From assembly GCF_019204045.1 (NCBI RefSeq), contig NZ_JAGSPC010000001.1, positions 992,001-1,056,000 on the forward strand: DNA of 64,000 bases. The letters are read 5' to 3'. Each line of letters starts with the position of its first letter. Position 1 is the stretch's first letter. Below, piece after piece: positions 26,828 to 36,487 of the stretch. The stretch is from Erythrobacter crassostreae (lineage in GTDB: Bacteria > Pseudomonadota > Alphaproteobacteria > Sphingomonadales > Sphingomonadaceae). The position numbers were made by a program, and so were the translations under genes. Below the pieces are notes generated by a model. The model was not told the origin of the DNA and made no database searches. It saw only the letters and a program-made list of their open reading frames with translations.

Positions 26828-28363
26828 CTAGCGGAGACGCACCGGCAAAAAGCGCGGCGGCTGGCCGCGCCGCTGGATGCGGAACAGCAGAGCTTCGCGG
26901 TCATTTGCTTCTGCATCGGCGATCGCACTGCGTAGCTGCTCGATAGTCGAAAGCGGCGCATTGTTGACCGTGAGAAGCTGATCGCCGCGGCGCAGGCCTT
27001 TGCGGCCAGCATCCGAATTGGGGTCAACCTGATCAATGACCAGCGCGACCGTATCTTCATCAATACGGAGCGAACGGGCGATAGCAGGTGTCATCTCCAG
27101 AACCGACAAGCCCAGCTTTTCAGCGATGGTCTCATCCGTCTCATCCGGGCTCATCGGCTCTTCGGAATCCGGATCGAATGTTTGCTGCTGCTGGATCAGC
27201 TCTTCTTCGCTCGGCCGCTTTCCAAGGACCGCGGTGACAGCGATTGTCTGGCCGTCACGTAGAATTTCGATCGGCACCTGAGTGCCAGGCGCAAGATTGG
27301 CGACAAGGTAAGAAACTGTCTGTTCACTCGTCACGTTGCGGCCATTTATCTTGGTAACGATATCTCCGGCGCGCAGGCCAGCCTTGTCAGCGGCACTGTC
27401 ATCTTGGACGTTCTGAACAATCTCACCGCGATTGGCTGGCAGGCCAAGCGAATCAGCAAAATCATCGGTCATCGGGTTGAGTCCAACACCAAGGAAACCG
27501 CGCTCGATCTCCTGACCTTCTTTCAACTGATCAACGATGGGCGCCGCAATCTCGGACGGGATCGCAAAACCGATGCCGACACTGCCGCCTGATGGCGAAA
27601 AGATCGCGTTGTTGATGCCGATGACATTGCCTTGCATGTCGAATAGTGGACCGCCCGAATTGCCGCGGTTGATGCTGGCGTCGGTCTGGATATAGCGGTC
27701 ATACGCGCCGCCTTGGCCAGTGTTGCGATACACCGCTGAAACAATCCCGCTGGTTACCGTGCCGCCAAGGCCGAACGGATTACCAATCGCCACAACCCAC
27801 TCACCCACACGTGTTTCGGCTGAGTTGCCGAATTTTACAAACGGGAAAGTCGTGTTCGATTTGATTTTCAGCACTGCGAGATCGGATTGTGCGTCCGCGC
27901 CGATCAACTCGGCTTCGTATTCCGTGCCGTCAGGCATGGTGACAGTGATTTCTTCAAGCGTCGCGCGATTGTTAGGCGTGACAACGTGATTGTTGGTTAC
28001 GACGTAACCGTCTGCCGAAATAATGAAACCGCTGCCGAGTGACTGGGCTTCGCGTGTTTGCGGCTGTTCGGACTGACCGCGACGACGGTTGAACAATTCA
28101 GCGAAAGGCGTGCCCTGAAACGGGTTACGGCTTTGCACTTCTACACGCTGGCGGGTGGCGATGTTGACCACGGCAGGTTGCAGTTGCTCGGTCAGATCCG
28201 CGAAGCTCGCAGGGGCACCGGCGCGCGGTACCACGTTGTTCATCACGCTCGTATCGTTCTGTGCCACTTGCGCGCCAGCAGGTTGACCGGTGACCAGCGA
28301 AACAGCTGCCCCTCCAACCAACAGGGCGCTCGTCAGTCCATATACATACCGCACGTTTTTCAC
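26828..28363 (-). CDS. degP: Periplasmic serine endoprotease DegP/HtrA (Do family)
   Basis: A 511-residue secreted protease/chaperone that removes misfolded envelope proteins. A signal peptide (residues 1-32, ending AGAQ) precedes the trypsin-like domain, with the catalytic triad His in VVTNNHVVTPN, Asp in AQSDLAVLKI and Ser in NRGNSGGPLFD. Two PDZ domains follow (RGFLGVGLNPM onward; EKLGLSVLEMTPAIA onward, ending in the GLRRGDQLLTVN motif). The start is GTG at 28363 with AAGGA ten bases upstream on the minus strand. It follows hflK-hflC in the same direction, 170 bases downstream, as in many alphaproteobacteria. Confidence 0.95.
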   Translation of the reverse strand: MKNVRYVYGLTSALLVGGAAVSLVTGQPAGAQVAQNDTSVMNNVVPRAGAPASFADLTEQLQPAVVNIATRQRVEVQSRNPFQGTPFAELFNRRRGQSEQPQTREAQSLGSGFIISADGYVVTNNHVVTPNNRATLEEITVTMPDGTEYEAELIGADAQSDLAVLKIKSNTTFPFVKFGNSAETRVGEWVVAIGNPFGLGGTVTSGIVSAVYRNTGQGGAYDRYIQTDASINRGNSGGPLFDMQGNVIGINNAIFSPSGGSVGIGFAIPSEIAAPIVDQLKEGQEIERGFLGVGLNPMTDDFADSLGLPANRGEIVQNVQDDSAADKAGLRAGDIVTKINGRNVTSEQTVSYLVANLAPGTQVPIEILRDGQTIAVTAVLGKRPSEEELIQQQQTFDPDSEEPMSPDETDETIAEKLGLSVLEMTPAIARSLRIDEDTVALVIDQVDPNSDAGRKGLRRGDQLLTVNNAPLSTIEQLRSAIADAEANDREALLFRIQRRGQPPRFLPVRLR

Positions 28364-28533
28364 GTCCTCTTATTCCTTTTTCAGTGCCCGAAACGCCCGG
28401 CTTTATCGGGACGTTCCAAGCTCAAGCTCTATCCTAAACTACGCATCCCAATTGAGCGGGGACGCACTTAACCGCGATTGAACACGCTTGTAGTCGGTAG
28501 CTTTCCGTCAACCGTTCGTCGGATCGCCCCGGA

Positions 28534-29382
28534 TTAGCGGCGTCCCCGGAATTGCTGAAGATACTCGTTATCAGGTGAAAGAATGATTGAGCTTTCACCG
28601 CGCCCGTCTTCGCCTTCACGTGCCTTGCGGAAAGTCTCGTCGTAACTCTGCATCGCGCGGTAGAAATCGTAGAACCCGGCATCCTTGCCAAATGCATTGG
28701 CAAAAATCCGCGCTGCTTCGGCGTCCGCCTCGGCGCGAATAATACGCGCATCGCGAGTACCCTGCGCACGAATGGTTCGGGCCTCACGCTCACGATCCGA
28801 TTCCATCCGTTGGAAAGCCGATTCAAGCGGACGGCCAGATGGCAGGTCAGTGCGTTTGATCTGCACATCAATCACCCTCGCACCATATTGGCGAGCTTCG
28901 CGATCGAGGTTGGCGCTGACATTGGCCAGAGCATTGCCGCGCTCGGCTGTCAGCATGGCTGCAAAGGTACGGCGACCCAATTCCTGACGCACCGCAGAGT
29001 TGAGGATCGGTTCAAGCGCGACCCGCACCCCTTCTGTCGTACCGGCGCGCTCGACCATCCGGATGGGATCGACGATCTGGAACCGTGCATATGCATTCAC
29101 CAGCAGCCGCTGCTGATCGTTTGAAAGAACTTCCTCATCTGTCATTTCCAGATCAAGGACGCGCTTCTCGATGACGCGCAGTGTGTCGACGATCGGGATT
29201 CGCAGATAGGGACCAGCGTTCCAATCGCTGCCCGGGCGGTTCGCAACATATACGGGATTACCCGCGCGGATCACGACAACCTGCTCTTCTTCTTCGACGA
29301 TATAAACACTCATCGAAGTACCGATGAGGGCAACGGCGACTAGGATCAGCAACCAGCGATAATTATTCCATAGGTTTTCCAT
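28534..29382 (-). CDS. hflC: FtsH-modulating membrane protein HflC
   Basis: A 282-residue SPFH/band-7 protein. A single membrane segment (about 10-28) is followed by the SPFH domain (YIVEEEEQVVVIRAGNP onward) and a long C-terminal helix rich in Arg/Glu/Ala (MESDREREARTIRAQGTRDA, then IIRAEADAEAARIFANAFGK), the family's cage-forming coiled coil. With HflK it forms the HflKC cage around FtsH protease. It starts two bases after the hflK stop. Confidence 0.95.
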   Translation of the reverse strand: MENLWNNYRWLLILVAVALIGTSMSVYIVEEEEQVVVIRAGNPVYVANRPGSDWNAGPYLRIPIVDTLRVIEKRVLDLEMTDEEVLSNDQQRLLVNAYARFQIVDPIRMVERAGTTEGVRVALEPILNSAVRQELGRRTFAAMLTAERGNALANVSANLDREARQYGARVIDVQIKRTDLPSGRPLESAFQRMESDREREARTIRAQGTRDARIIRAEADAEAARIFANAFGKDAGFYDFYRAMQSYDETFRKAREGEDGRGESSIILSPDNEYLQQFRGRR

Positions 29383-29384
29383 GG

Positions 29385-30554
29385 TTATTGCCCCTCCTCA
29401 TTAGGTTGCGCTTGCGCGGTAATCGGCGCTGGCGGTGTCGCCCTGCGACGAATTTCGGGAAGCGGCAGATATGGTGTCACGCCTTCTGCCTCGACAATGG
29501 TCTTGTCGGTTTGACCCAAAACTCGCTCCATGGTCTCGTAATAAAGACGCTGGCGCGTGACTTCCGGGGCGAGGCGATATTGCTCGTAAACCTTGTCAAA
29601 CGCTTCGGCTTCACCCTCTGCGCCAGCGATTGTCTGCTGCGCATAGCCGCGCGCCAGGTTTCGGGCTGCGTCGGCATTTTGCTCCGCCACAGAGACATCG
29701 CGGAATGCATCGACGACTTCGCTTGGCGGGTCAGCTTTCGCAATTTCGACACCGATGATTTGGATGCCAGCGCGATAGGAATCGAGCGTTTCCTGCATTC
29801 TCTCGCGAACAGCCTGTTGAATTTCTGCGCGGCCTGTACCGGTGAAGGTCGCATCCAGAGTTTTCTCAGCAACCGTAGCGCGCATCGCTGCTTCGGCCAC
29901 TTCACCGACTGTATCAATCGGTTCGGCAAGCTGGAATTTGAAATCACGCAGGTCGTTTATCCGCCAACGCACGATGTAACTGAGATCGACCAGGTTTTGG
30001 TCGCCAGTCAGGATAAGCTTGGCACTATCGCCCGAGGCAGGAATGTTGACCGCGCGCACGCCTTCAACGTCTTCGATGTCAATTGTTTCGATTGGCCACG
30101 GTGCGGTCCATTTCAGACCGGCATCGACGGTACGGCTGTAGCTACCCAGCGTTTTCACGACACCGCGCTCACCCGGTTGAATGAAATGCATGGAGGAAAA
30201 CAGCAAACCAACCAGAACGATGGCGACGATGATGATCGGAAGCCAACTGCCGCCGCCAGGGCGTGTCGGCATCTGAAAATTCGGGCCGCCAGGGCCACCG
30301 CGGTTCGGTCCCTCGGGACCTCGGTTTTTGAAAATATCCTCAATACTGGCAGAGCGACGTTTTCCGTCGCCGGACCCTCCGCCGGGCAGCCACGGATTGC
30401 GCGGGCCGTCTGAGCCTCCGCCTTCCGAACCGTCACCTGAAGACGATTCGCCATCGCCTTTCTTGCCTGAGCCGCCCCAAGGGTTCTTACCAGCCATGGC
30501 GAGTCCGGTTCCGGACATTCCAAAGCGCTCTTTCAACCGATCAAAAATCTGCAT
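29385..30554 (-). CDS. hflK: FtsH-modulating membrane protein HflK
   Basis: A 389-residue SPFH protein and partner of HflC. A Gly/Ser/Asp-rich cytoplasmic N-terminus with KNPWGGSGKKGDGESSSG (about 23-40) is typical of HflK. A membrane segment lies at about 100-120 (WLPIIIVAIVLVGLLFSSMH) and is followed by the SPFH domain and the C-terminal helix (NLARGYAQQTIAGAEGEAEA). The frame is open upstream to 30758, across the divergent promoter; ATG at 30554 gives a plausible beginning MQIFDRLKERFG. It is divergent from apbC with a 95-base gap. Confidence 0.93.
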   Translation of the reverse strand: MQIFDRLKERFGMSGTGLAMAGKNPWGGSGKKGDGESSSGDGSEGGGSDGPRNPWLPGGGSGDGKRRSASIEDIFKNRGPEGPNRGGPGGPNFQMPTRPGGGSWLPIIIVAIVLVGLLFSSMHFIQPGERGVVKTLGSYSRTVDAGLKWTAPWPIETIDIEDVEGVRAVNIPASGDSAKLILTGDQNLVDLSYIVRWRINDLRDFKFQLAEPIDTVGEVAEAAMRATVAEKTLDATFTGTGRAEIQQAVRERMQETLDSYRAGIQIIGVEIAKADPPSEVVDAFRDVSVAEQNADAARNLARGYAQQTIAGAEGEAEAFDKVYEQYRLAPEVTRQRLYYETMERVLGQTDKTIVEAEGVTPYLPLPEIRRRATPPAPITAQAQPNEEGQ

Positions 30555-30581
30555 AACTCTCTTATAGGAACGCGTTCTTGG

Positions 30582-30613
30582 GAAAAACAGGGGGTGGCTG
30601 GCGAAAAACAGGG
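30582..30613. repeat. Direct repeat of GAAAAACAGGG in the hflK/apbC divergent promoter region
   Basis: The 11-mer GAAAAACAGGG occurs at 30582-30592 and 30603-30613, 21 bases apart (two helical turns), in the 95-base region between two divergent genes. Such spacing is compatible with two sites bound on one face of DNA, but no known operator is recognised. Confidence 0.4.
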
Positions 30614-30649
30614 TTGGCGCAGTGATTTTGGTGTTAGAGGCGTTTCTCA

Positions 30650-31639
30650 ATGACACAAAGTGAAACTCCAGAGGCGATCGACGCGCGTTTGCGCGGTGCA
30701 ATGCCCGAGAATATTGAGCACCGCGTTCAATCGGCGCGCCTTGCGAATGGCCGGGCAATCATTGTCGCTGACGCAGGCGATATGCGCCCCGAAGAACGCG
30801 AAGTTCTCGAAGTGGCATATCGCAATGCTCTAAAAGATCTGGACGGCGTTGATGAAGTTCGCGTGGCTCTGGTCGCAGAGCGCAAACGCATACGGATCAT
30901 CGCGATCGGATCGGGTAAGGGCGGTGTGGGTAAATCCACGCTCACCACCAATATCGCTGTCGCCTTGGCGCGTTTGGGCCACAAAGTTGGCGTGATTGAC
31001 GGAGACATTTACGGCCCATCCCAGCCGAAATTGCTCGCGACGGAGAATCAGAAACCCGAAGCGCGCGGCGAAAAACTGATCGCGCTTGATAGCCCGCACG
31101 GCGTCAAAGTGCTTTCGATGGGGCATATTGTTGCGCCGGGTAAAGCGCTTGCATGGCGCGGCCCGATGGCGGGCAAGGCGCTGGGACAATTGGTGGAGGC
31201 CGATTGGGGCGATACCGATTTGCTTCTGATCGATTTGCCGCCGGGGACTGGCGACGTGCAGATATCCATGATGTCCGACAGCAAGCCTGATGGCGCCGTG
31301 CTTGTTTCCACACCGCAAGACCTCGCATTGATGGACGCAGCCCGCGCCGGGCAGCTGTTCGAGCAAGGCGAAATCCCCATCATCGGCTTGGTCGAGAATA
31401 TGGCTGGCTATGAATGCCCGAGCTGCGGCGAAGTGAGTGATCCATTTGGGCAGGGCGGCGTTGAAAAATTCGCTGCCGCGCTTGAAATCCCCTTCCTGGG
31501 CCGTGTGCCTTTGAGAATAGAAACCCGAATAAGCGGCGATGCTGGAAAGCCGCCTGCTGCGGGCGATGGTGAAGGCGCGTTGCCGTTCACCGCGATCGCA
31601 CAGCGGATTGCCGCTTGGTTGTGCGGTGAGGAATACTGA
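30650..31639 (+). CDS. apbC: Mrp/NBP35-family iron-sulfur cluster carrier ATPase
   Basis: A 329-residue P-loop ATPase that carries or transfers Fe-S clusters. The N-terminal about 85 residues are a MIP18/DUF59-like domain. The deviant Walker A is GSGKGGVGKSTLTTNIA at about residue 88, followed by GVIDGDIYGPSQP and DLLLIDLPPGTGDVQ. The cluster-binding CxxC is in AGYECPSCGEV. The next gene, a molybdenum hydroxylase subunit, starts four bases after the stop, so the two are likely cotranscribed. Confidence 0.93.
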   Translation: MTQSETPEAIDARLRGAMPENIEHRVQSARLANGRAIIVADAGDMRPEEREVLEVAYRNALKDLDGVDEVRVALVAERKRIRIIAIGSGKGGVGKSTLTTNIAVALARLGHKVGVIDGDIYGPSQPKLLATENQKPEARGEKLIALDSPHGVKVLSMGHIVAPGKALAWRGPMAGKALGQLVEADWGDTDLLLIDLPPGTGDVQISMMSDSKPDGAVLVSTPQDLALMDAARAGQLFEQGEIPIIGLVENMAGYECPSCGEVSDPFGQGGVEKFAAALEIPFLGRVPLRIETRISGDAGKPPAAGDGEGALPFTAIAQRIAAWLCGEEY

Positions 31640-31643
31640 TCCG

Positions 31644-33917
31644 ATGCAGATAACGCGGCGGGGAATGATCACTGGTGCGGCAGCAGGCGGCGGCTTGCTT
31701 GTCGCGTGGTATCTGATGCCTCGCAGCTATCCCAACCCGCTTACTGCAGCGCGCGGGGAGCATGTCTTCGATGCTTGGCTCAAGATTGCCGAAGATGGCG
31801 TGGTCACCGTCGCCGTGCCGCAGATCGAGATGGGGCAGGGGATCACGACGCTTTTGCCGCAAATCGTTGCGCAAGAACTCGGCGCGGACTGGCGGCAGAT
31901 CGCAATCGAGCCTGCGCCGATTTCAGGCACCTATCCGAACATTCCCCTCGCCGAAAAATGGATGGCGATGTGGGATCCCCTTGCGGCTGGTCTGTCCGAG
32001 GCAACCGACGCAATGCTGGTCGAACGCTTTGCTGCTTCCAGCCGGTTCAGCGCGACTGCAGATGGCACCTCCATTGCAGCTTACGAAGCCCCTTGCCGCG
32101 CGGCTGCTGCGGCTGCGCGGGCTATGCTAGCGCAAGAAGCCGCATCGCGTTGGGATGCGTCGTGGGAGGAATGTCAGGTTGAAGGCGGCATTGTCTCGCT
32201 GGGCGAGAACCGCGCCACATTTGGCGAACTCGCGGCGGGCGCGGCAGAGCAATCTCCGCCAGATCCGCCGCCCTTGCGACCAGAGGTGCCAGCTGCCGAG
32301 TCACCTGCGGACATTGCAGATGCTCCGCCGGAATATCCGCGCATCGATCTCCCTTCGAAAGTTGATGGTTCGTACCAATTTGCAGGTGATATCCGCCTGC
32401 CCGGAATGGTGTTCGCCGCAATCCGGCACGGGGCAAATGACGGCGCGGAGTTGACCGGATTTGATGCAGCTCCGGCTCAAAATATCAGCGGCGTTGTGGG
32501 TGCGGTAAAGTCTAAAAATTGGCTCGCGGTGGCGGCAACGACTTGGTGGAGCGCGCAAAAAGCGATTGAGGCGATGAAACCGCAATTCAAAGCCGCGTTT
32601 CCGGTCTCCAGCGACGATATCGCCGCGCGTCTGGATACGATGGTTGATGGCGGCGCGTCTTTTCGTATTGCGGAAACCGGGTTTGGCGAAGACGCGATGA
32701 CCCGTGTGGATATGGCGCGCCGCTATGAAGTGGAACCAGCCCCTGCTGCGCCGCTTGAGACAGCATGTGCCGCCGCGCGCTATGAAGACGGTCGGCTGGA
32801 ATTGTGGATCGCCAGCCAGGCACCAGAGCAGGCGCGTATTGCCGCGGCGAAAGCGATTGGCATCGCGGTGGAGGATGTGGCGCTGTACCCCATGCCCGCT
32901 GGAGGCAGCTTTGATGCCCGGCTTGAGCATGATCAGGCGATTGAAATTGCCACGGTTGCAAAGGAACTGGGTCGTCCCGTCCAACTTACCTGGCCGCGGC
33001 GCGAAGAGATGGTTTTGAACCGCCCTCGCAACCCAGCCTACGTTTTGATCGGTGCGCAATTATCGCAGGGCGGTGATGCCAATGTTGATGCGCTGCGTTT
33101 GCGCATTGCATGCCCGCCCGCCGCTCATGAATTTGGAGAGCGGCTGTTTAGCAATCTGACGCCATCGGCGGCTGTGCGCGAAAGCGCTGGCAAGAAGGAT
33201 CCGTTGGCATGCGAAGGCGCCATTCCGCCTTATCGCCTACCCAGCCTGGTCGTTGATCACATACCAGTTGAGATCGGTCTTCCTGTCGGCCGGGCGCGGG
33301 GCAACGCAAACACATACACCGCGTTCGCAATTGAGAGCTTTATCGACGAGATCGTGCAGGAAAATGGCCGCGAGGCGTTGTCTTACCGGATGGCGATGCT
33401 CGGCGATGATATCCGCATGGCCGCTTGTCTCCAGAAAGCCGCGCAAATGGCCGAATGGAACGGCGGCACAGATCAGAGCGGGCAAGGTTTGGCCTGCCAC
33501 CGGATTGGCGATGCTACCACAGGCGGACGGATCGCCTGCGTTGCAACCGCAAGGCAAGGCGAAGGAGGCGTTAGGGTGACGCGGCTTTCGGTTGCGGTTG
33601 ATATGGGCCGAGTCATCAACGCGGATATTGCGCGCCAACAAATTGAAGGCGGCCTGATTTTTGGCATTGGTCTCGCGCTTGGCAATGCCATCCGTTTCCG
33701 TGCCGGATTGCCGGAAAGTTTTGACTATGCAGATTTGGGTCTGCCTGCGTTGTCCGATTGTCCCGATATCGATATAGAAATTATCGCCAGTTCAGCCGCG
33801 CCCGCCGATCCGGGGGAATTGGGTACAGTTGTGGCTCCGCCAGCCATTGCCAATGCGCTGTTTTCTGCCACAGGCTTGAGATTGAGACGCCTGCCCCTAC
33901 TTTCAGGCGGGATCTGA
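31644..33917 (+). CDS. Molybdopterin-binding subunit of an isoquinoline 1-oxidoreductase-like dehydrogenase
   Basis: A 757-residue large subunit of the xanthine dehydrogenase superfamily. It begins with a twin-arginine-like sequence (TRRGMITGAAAGGGLLVAWY), which suggests export with cofactor. Two aldehyde dehydrogenase-like Moco domains follow: PQIEMGQGITTLLPQIVAQE near residue 60, LGVDWRQIAIEP-like sequence, LPAGGSFDARLEHDQAIEIA-like sequence (PMPAGGSFDARLEHDQAIEI), RPVQLTWPRREEM, GRARGNANTYTAFAIESFID, and VDMGRVINADIARQQIEGGL. No gene for the 2Fe-2S electron-transfer subunit is adjacent, although these enzymes normally need one. The upstream-extended frame is ignored because it lies inside apbC. 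Confidence 0.85.
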   Translation: MQITRRGMITGAAAGGGLLVAWYLMPRSYPNPLTAARGEHVFDAWLKIAEDGVVTVAVPQIEMGQGITTLLPQIVAQELGADWRQIAIEPAPISGTYPNIPLAEKWMAMWDPLAAGLSEATDAMLVERFAASSRFSATADGTSIAAYEAPCRAAAAAARAMLAQEAASRWDASWEECQVEGGIVSLGENRATFGELAAGAAEQSPPDPPPLRPEVPAAESPADIADAPPEYPRIDLPSKVDGSYQFAGDIRLPGMVFAAIRHGANDGAELTGFDAAPAQNISGVVGAVKSKNWLAVAATTWWSAQKAIEAMKPQFKAAFPVSSDDIAARLDTMVDGGASFRIAETGFGEDAMTRVDMARRYEVEPAPAAPLETACAAARYEDGRLELWIASQAPEQARIAAAKAIGIAVEDVALYPMPAGGSFDARLEHDQAIEIATVAKELGRPVQLTWPRREEMVLNRPRNPAYVLIGAQLSQGGDANVDALRLRIACPPAAHEFGERLFSNLTPSAAVRESAGKKDPLACEGAIPPYRLPSLVVDHIPVEIGLPVGRARGNANTYTAFAIESFIDEIVQENGREALSYRMAMLGDDIRMAACLQKAAQMAEWNGGTDQSGQGLACHRIGDATTGGRIACVATARQGEGGVRVTRLSVAVDMGRVINADIARQQIEGGLIFGIGLALGNAIRFRAGLPESFDYADLGLPALSDCPDIDIEIIASSAAPADPGELGTVVAPPAIANALFSATGLRLRRLPLLSGGI

Positions 33918-33994
33918 ATTTTGCCGTGCCCTTTAGTGGGCCGGATATTTTATTCGTGAAGGATACAGACCGCCCCTGAGGCGTTACTCCCACC

Positions 33995-35029
33995 ATGACT
34001 TGGCAGACCCAACGCCTTCCCAATGACCATCCTCCTGTCAAAAGCGGGACGATAGGTGTTTTGCTCGTCAATCTCGGAACGCCGGATGGCCCCGATCCCA
34101 AATCGGTAAAGAAATACCTCAAGCAGTTTCTGTCTGATCCGCGGGTCATTGAAATTCCGAAGATCGCTTGGCAGCCGATCCTGCGCGGGATCATTTTGAA
34201 CACGCGGCCCAAGAAAAGCTCCGTGGCTTACACGAAGATTTGGACCGAGCGGGGATCGCCGCTGGCCGATATCACCGCGCGCCAGGCCGAAGCGATTGCC
34301 GGCGATCTGGGCGAGAACATCTTGGTGGATTACGCCATGCGGTACGGCTCACCTTCGATTGAACAGCGTCTCGGCGAGCTGACGGAAAAAGGCTGCGACC
34401 GGATTTTGATCGCACCGATGTATCCGCAATATTGTGCTGCGACTACAGCCACTGTTTTTGATGAGGTTGCGCGCGTGCTTGGCGAAATGCGCTGGCAACC
34501 CGCTCTTCGCTTTGCACCGCCTTATCACGACGATCCAGCCTATCTGGATGCTCTGGCAAATGATCTGTCGCGCCAAGTCAGTGGACTGTCTTTCCGGCCC
34601 GAAGTCATGCTGCTTAGCTTTCACGGAATGCCGCAGCGGACGTTGGAGCAAGGTGATCCCTATCATTGCCATTGCCATAAAACGTCGCGGCTCTTGCAGG
34701 AACGGCTGGCAAATCGCTCCGAATTTGAAGGCGTGCGGTTTGAAACCACGTTTCAATCCCGCTTTGGTCCTGCGCAATGGCTGGAACCGGCAACGGACGA
34801 CACTTTGATCGCGGAAGGCGAAAAGGGCACCAAACGCCTTGTCGTCGCAGCGCCCGGTTTCGCGGCCGATTGTGTCGAGACGCTTGAAGAACTTGCGCTG
34901 GAAGGCCGCGACGAATTTGTCGAGGCGGGCGGGGAAGAATATGCGGTGCTCGATTGCCTTAATGTCAGCGCCAGCGGAGTGGAGATGCTTGATACTATGA
35001 TCCGCCGAGAGCTTTCTGGCTGGATTTGA
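33995..35029 (+). CDS. hemH: Ferrochelatase
   Basis: A 344-residue enzyme that inserts Fe2+ into protoporphyrin IX, the last step of heme synthesis. Motifs are GVLLVNLGTPDGPDPKSVKK near residue 25, YTKIWTERGSPL, DYAMRYGSPSIEQ, PMYPQYCAATTATVFDEV, LLSFHGMPQRTLEQGDPYHC (catalytic His in SFHG) and TFQSRFGPAQWLEPATDD. It sits immediately upstream of a cytochrome P450 gene, a heme user, though each may have its own promoter (58-base gap). Confidence 0.96.
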   Translation: MTWQTQRLPNDHPPVKSGTIGVLLVNLGTPDGPDPKSVKKYLKQFLSDPRVIEIPKIAWQPILRGIILNTRPKKSSVAYTKIWTERGSPLADITARQAEAIAGDLGENILVDYAMRYGSPSIEQRLGELTEKGCDRILIAPMYPQYCAATTATVFDEVARVLGEMRWQPALRFAPPYHDDPAYLDALANDLSRQVSGLSFRPEVMLLSFHGMPQRTLEQGDPYHCHCHKTSRLLQERLANRSEFEGVRFETTFQSRFGPAQWLEPATDDTLIAEGEKGTKRLVVAAPGFAADCVETLEELALEGRDEFVEAGGEEYAVLDCLNVSASGVEMLDTMIRRELSGWI

Positions 35030-35086
35030 TTCAGCATTTGCCGTAAATCAGTTGTAAATCCGAACTGGATACGGACCCCTATTGTT

Positions 35087-36487
35087 ATGGCTACGCTCGC
35101 AAAAACTGACTCCGCAGAACCGACCTTCGACCATTGGAGCGAGGGGGTTCCCCCTGAAGAAGCTATCGCGCATATTCCGGGCGAAGCGGGTTGGCCGGTT
35201 ATCGGCAACACATTCACGCAGCTGGCTGATCCGCATGCGTTCACACAGCGCATGATCGAGACTTACGGCAAGGTCTACAAAACCTACGCCTTTGGTGGTT
35301 GGAACGTTGCGCTGATCGGCGCAGAGGCCAACGAGCTGGTGCTGTTTAACAAAGAGAAGATTTTCTCCAGCGAGCAGGGCTGGGGACCGGTGCTGGATCA
35401 ATTGTTCCCGCGCGGTCTGATGCTGATGGATTTCGATCATCACCGGATTGATCGACGCGCGCTTTCGATCGCTTTCAAACCTGGCCCGATGCGGCACTAT
35501 GCGGGCGCACTGAATAGCGGGATCGCCCGCGAAGTGGCGGGTTGGGAAGGGCCGATGGAATTCTATCCGGCTATCAAGAAACTTACGCTCGATCTTGCGG
35601 CTGACAGTTTCATCGGCATTCCTTGGGGGCCAGAGGCTGATAAGATAAACACTGCCTTCGTTGACATGGTGCAGGCTTCGGTTGCGCCGGTGCGTAAGCC
35701 ATTGCCGTTCACAAAAATGAAGCGCGGGGTCGACGGGCGTAAATTTCTGGTCGATTACTTTACGACCGAAACGCAGAAACGGCGCGAGCAAGGCGGCGGG
35801 CAGGATATGTTCAGCCAGTTTGCGACCGCGACGCGAGACGATGGTTCGCTATTGCCGGTCGACGAAGTGGTCGACCACATGAATTTCCTCATGATGGCCG
35901 CGCATGACACTATTACGTCGAGCGCAACCTCGCTTATCTATCACCTTGCGGCGAACCCGCAGTGGCAAGAGAAGCTTCGCGAGGAAATTCTCGCAGTGAC
36001 CGGCGGACCTGATGGCTCCGGCAATGCGCGAGGGCTCGACTATGATGACCTCGGCAAGCTTGAACTGACTGAAATGGCGTTCAAAGAATCGCTACGGATG
36101 GTGCCACCGGTTCCATCGATGCCGCGCCGCGCGCTCAAAGAATTTGAATTTGGCGGGTATAAAATCCCCGCTGGTCAGATGGTGGGCATCAACATCCACT
36201 GGACCCATTACTCGGAAGAGTATTGGGACAATCCGCAAGCATTCGATCCGATGCGCTTTACGCCTGATCTGGTGAAGGCACGTCACAAATATGCTTGGGT
36301 GCCGTTTGGCGGCGGCGCGCATATGTGTCTCGGTCTGCACTTTGCCTATATGCAGATCAAAGTCCTGATGGTGCAGATATTGCAGCGCTACCGGATCGAA
36401 ATCAGCGAAGGTTATGATCCCGAATGGCAGGCTTGGCCGATCCCTCAGCCCAAAGACGGGTTGAAGGTGAATTTCAGAAAAATCTAA
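35087..36487 (+). CDS. Cytochrome P450
   Basis: A 466-residue soluble P450. The heme-binding loop is FGGGAHMCLGLHFA with the Cys ligand at about residue 409. The I-helix oxygen-activation motif is MMAAHDTITSSATSL (AHDTIT for AGxDTT), the K-helix ExxR is in FKESLRMVPP, and PERW-like sequence is FDPMRFTP. The beginning WPVIGNTFTQLADPHAF resembles CYP51/CYP120-like bacterial P450s of sterol or retinoid type, but the substrate cannot be assigned. Its stop codon overlaps that of a convergent 56-residue gene. Confidence 0.93.
   Translation: MATLAKTDSAEPTFDHWSEGVPPEEAIAHIPGEAGWPVIGNTFTQLADPHAFTQRMIETYGKVYKTYAFGGWNVALIGAEANELVLFNKEKIFSSEQGWGPVLDQLFPRGLMLMDFDHHRIDRRALSIAFKPGPMRHYAGALNSGIAREVAGWEGPMEFYPAIKKLTLDLAADSFIGIPWGPEADKINTAFVDMVQASVAPVRKPLPFTKMKRGVDGRKFLVDYFTTETQKRREQGGGQDMFSQFATATRDDGSLLPVDEVVDHMNFLMMAAHDTITSSATSLIYHLAANPQWQEKLREEILAVTGGPDGSGNARGLDYDDLGKLELTEMAFKESLRMVPPVPSMPRRALKEFEFGGYKIPAGQMVGINIHWTHYSEEYWDNPQAFDPMRFTPDLVKARHKYAWVPFGGGAHMCLGLHFAYMQIKVLMVQILQRYRIEISEGYDPEWQAWPIPQPKDGLKVNFRKI

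Noticed and set aside
29388..30413. A 341-codon plus-strand frame inside hflK
   Set aside because: It is the complementary frame of a certain gene (hflK); the translation has the low-complexity Cys/Arg/Asp mix typical of antisense frames.
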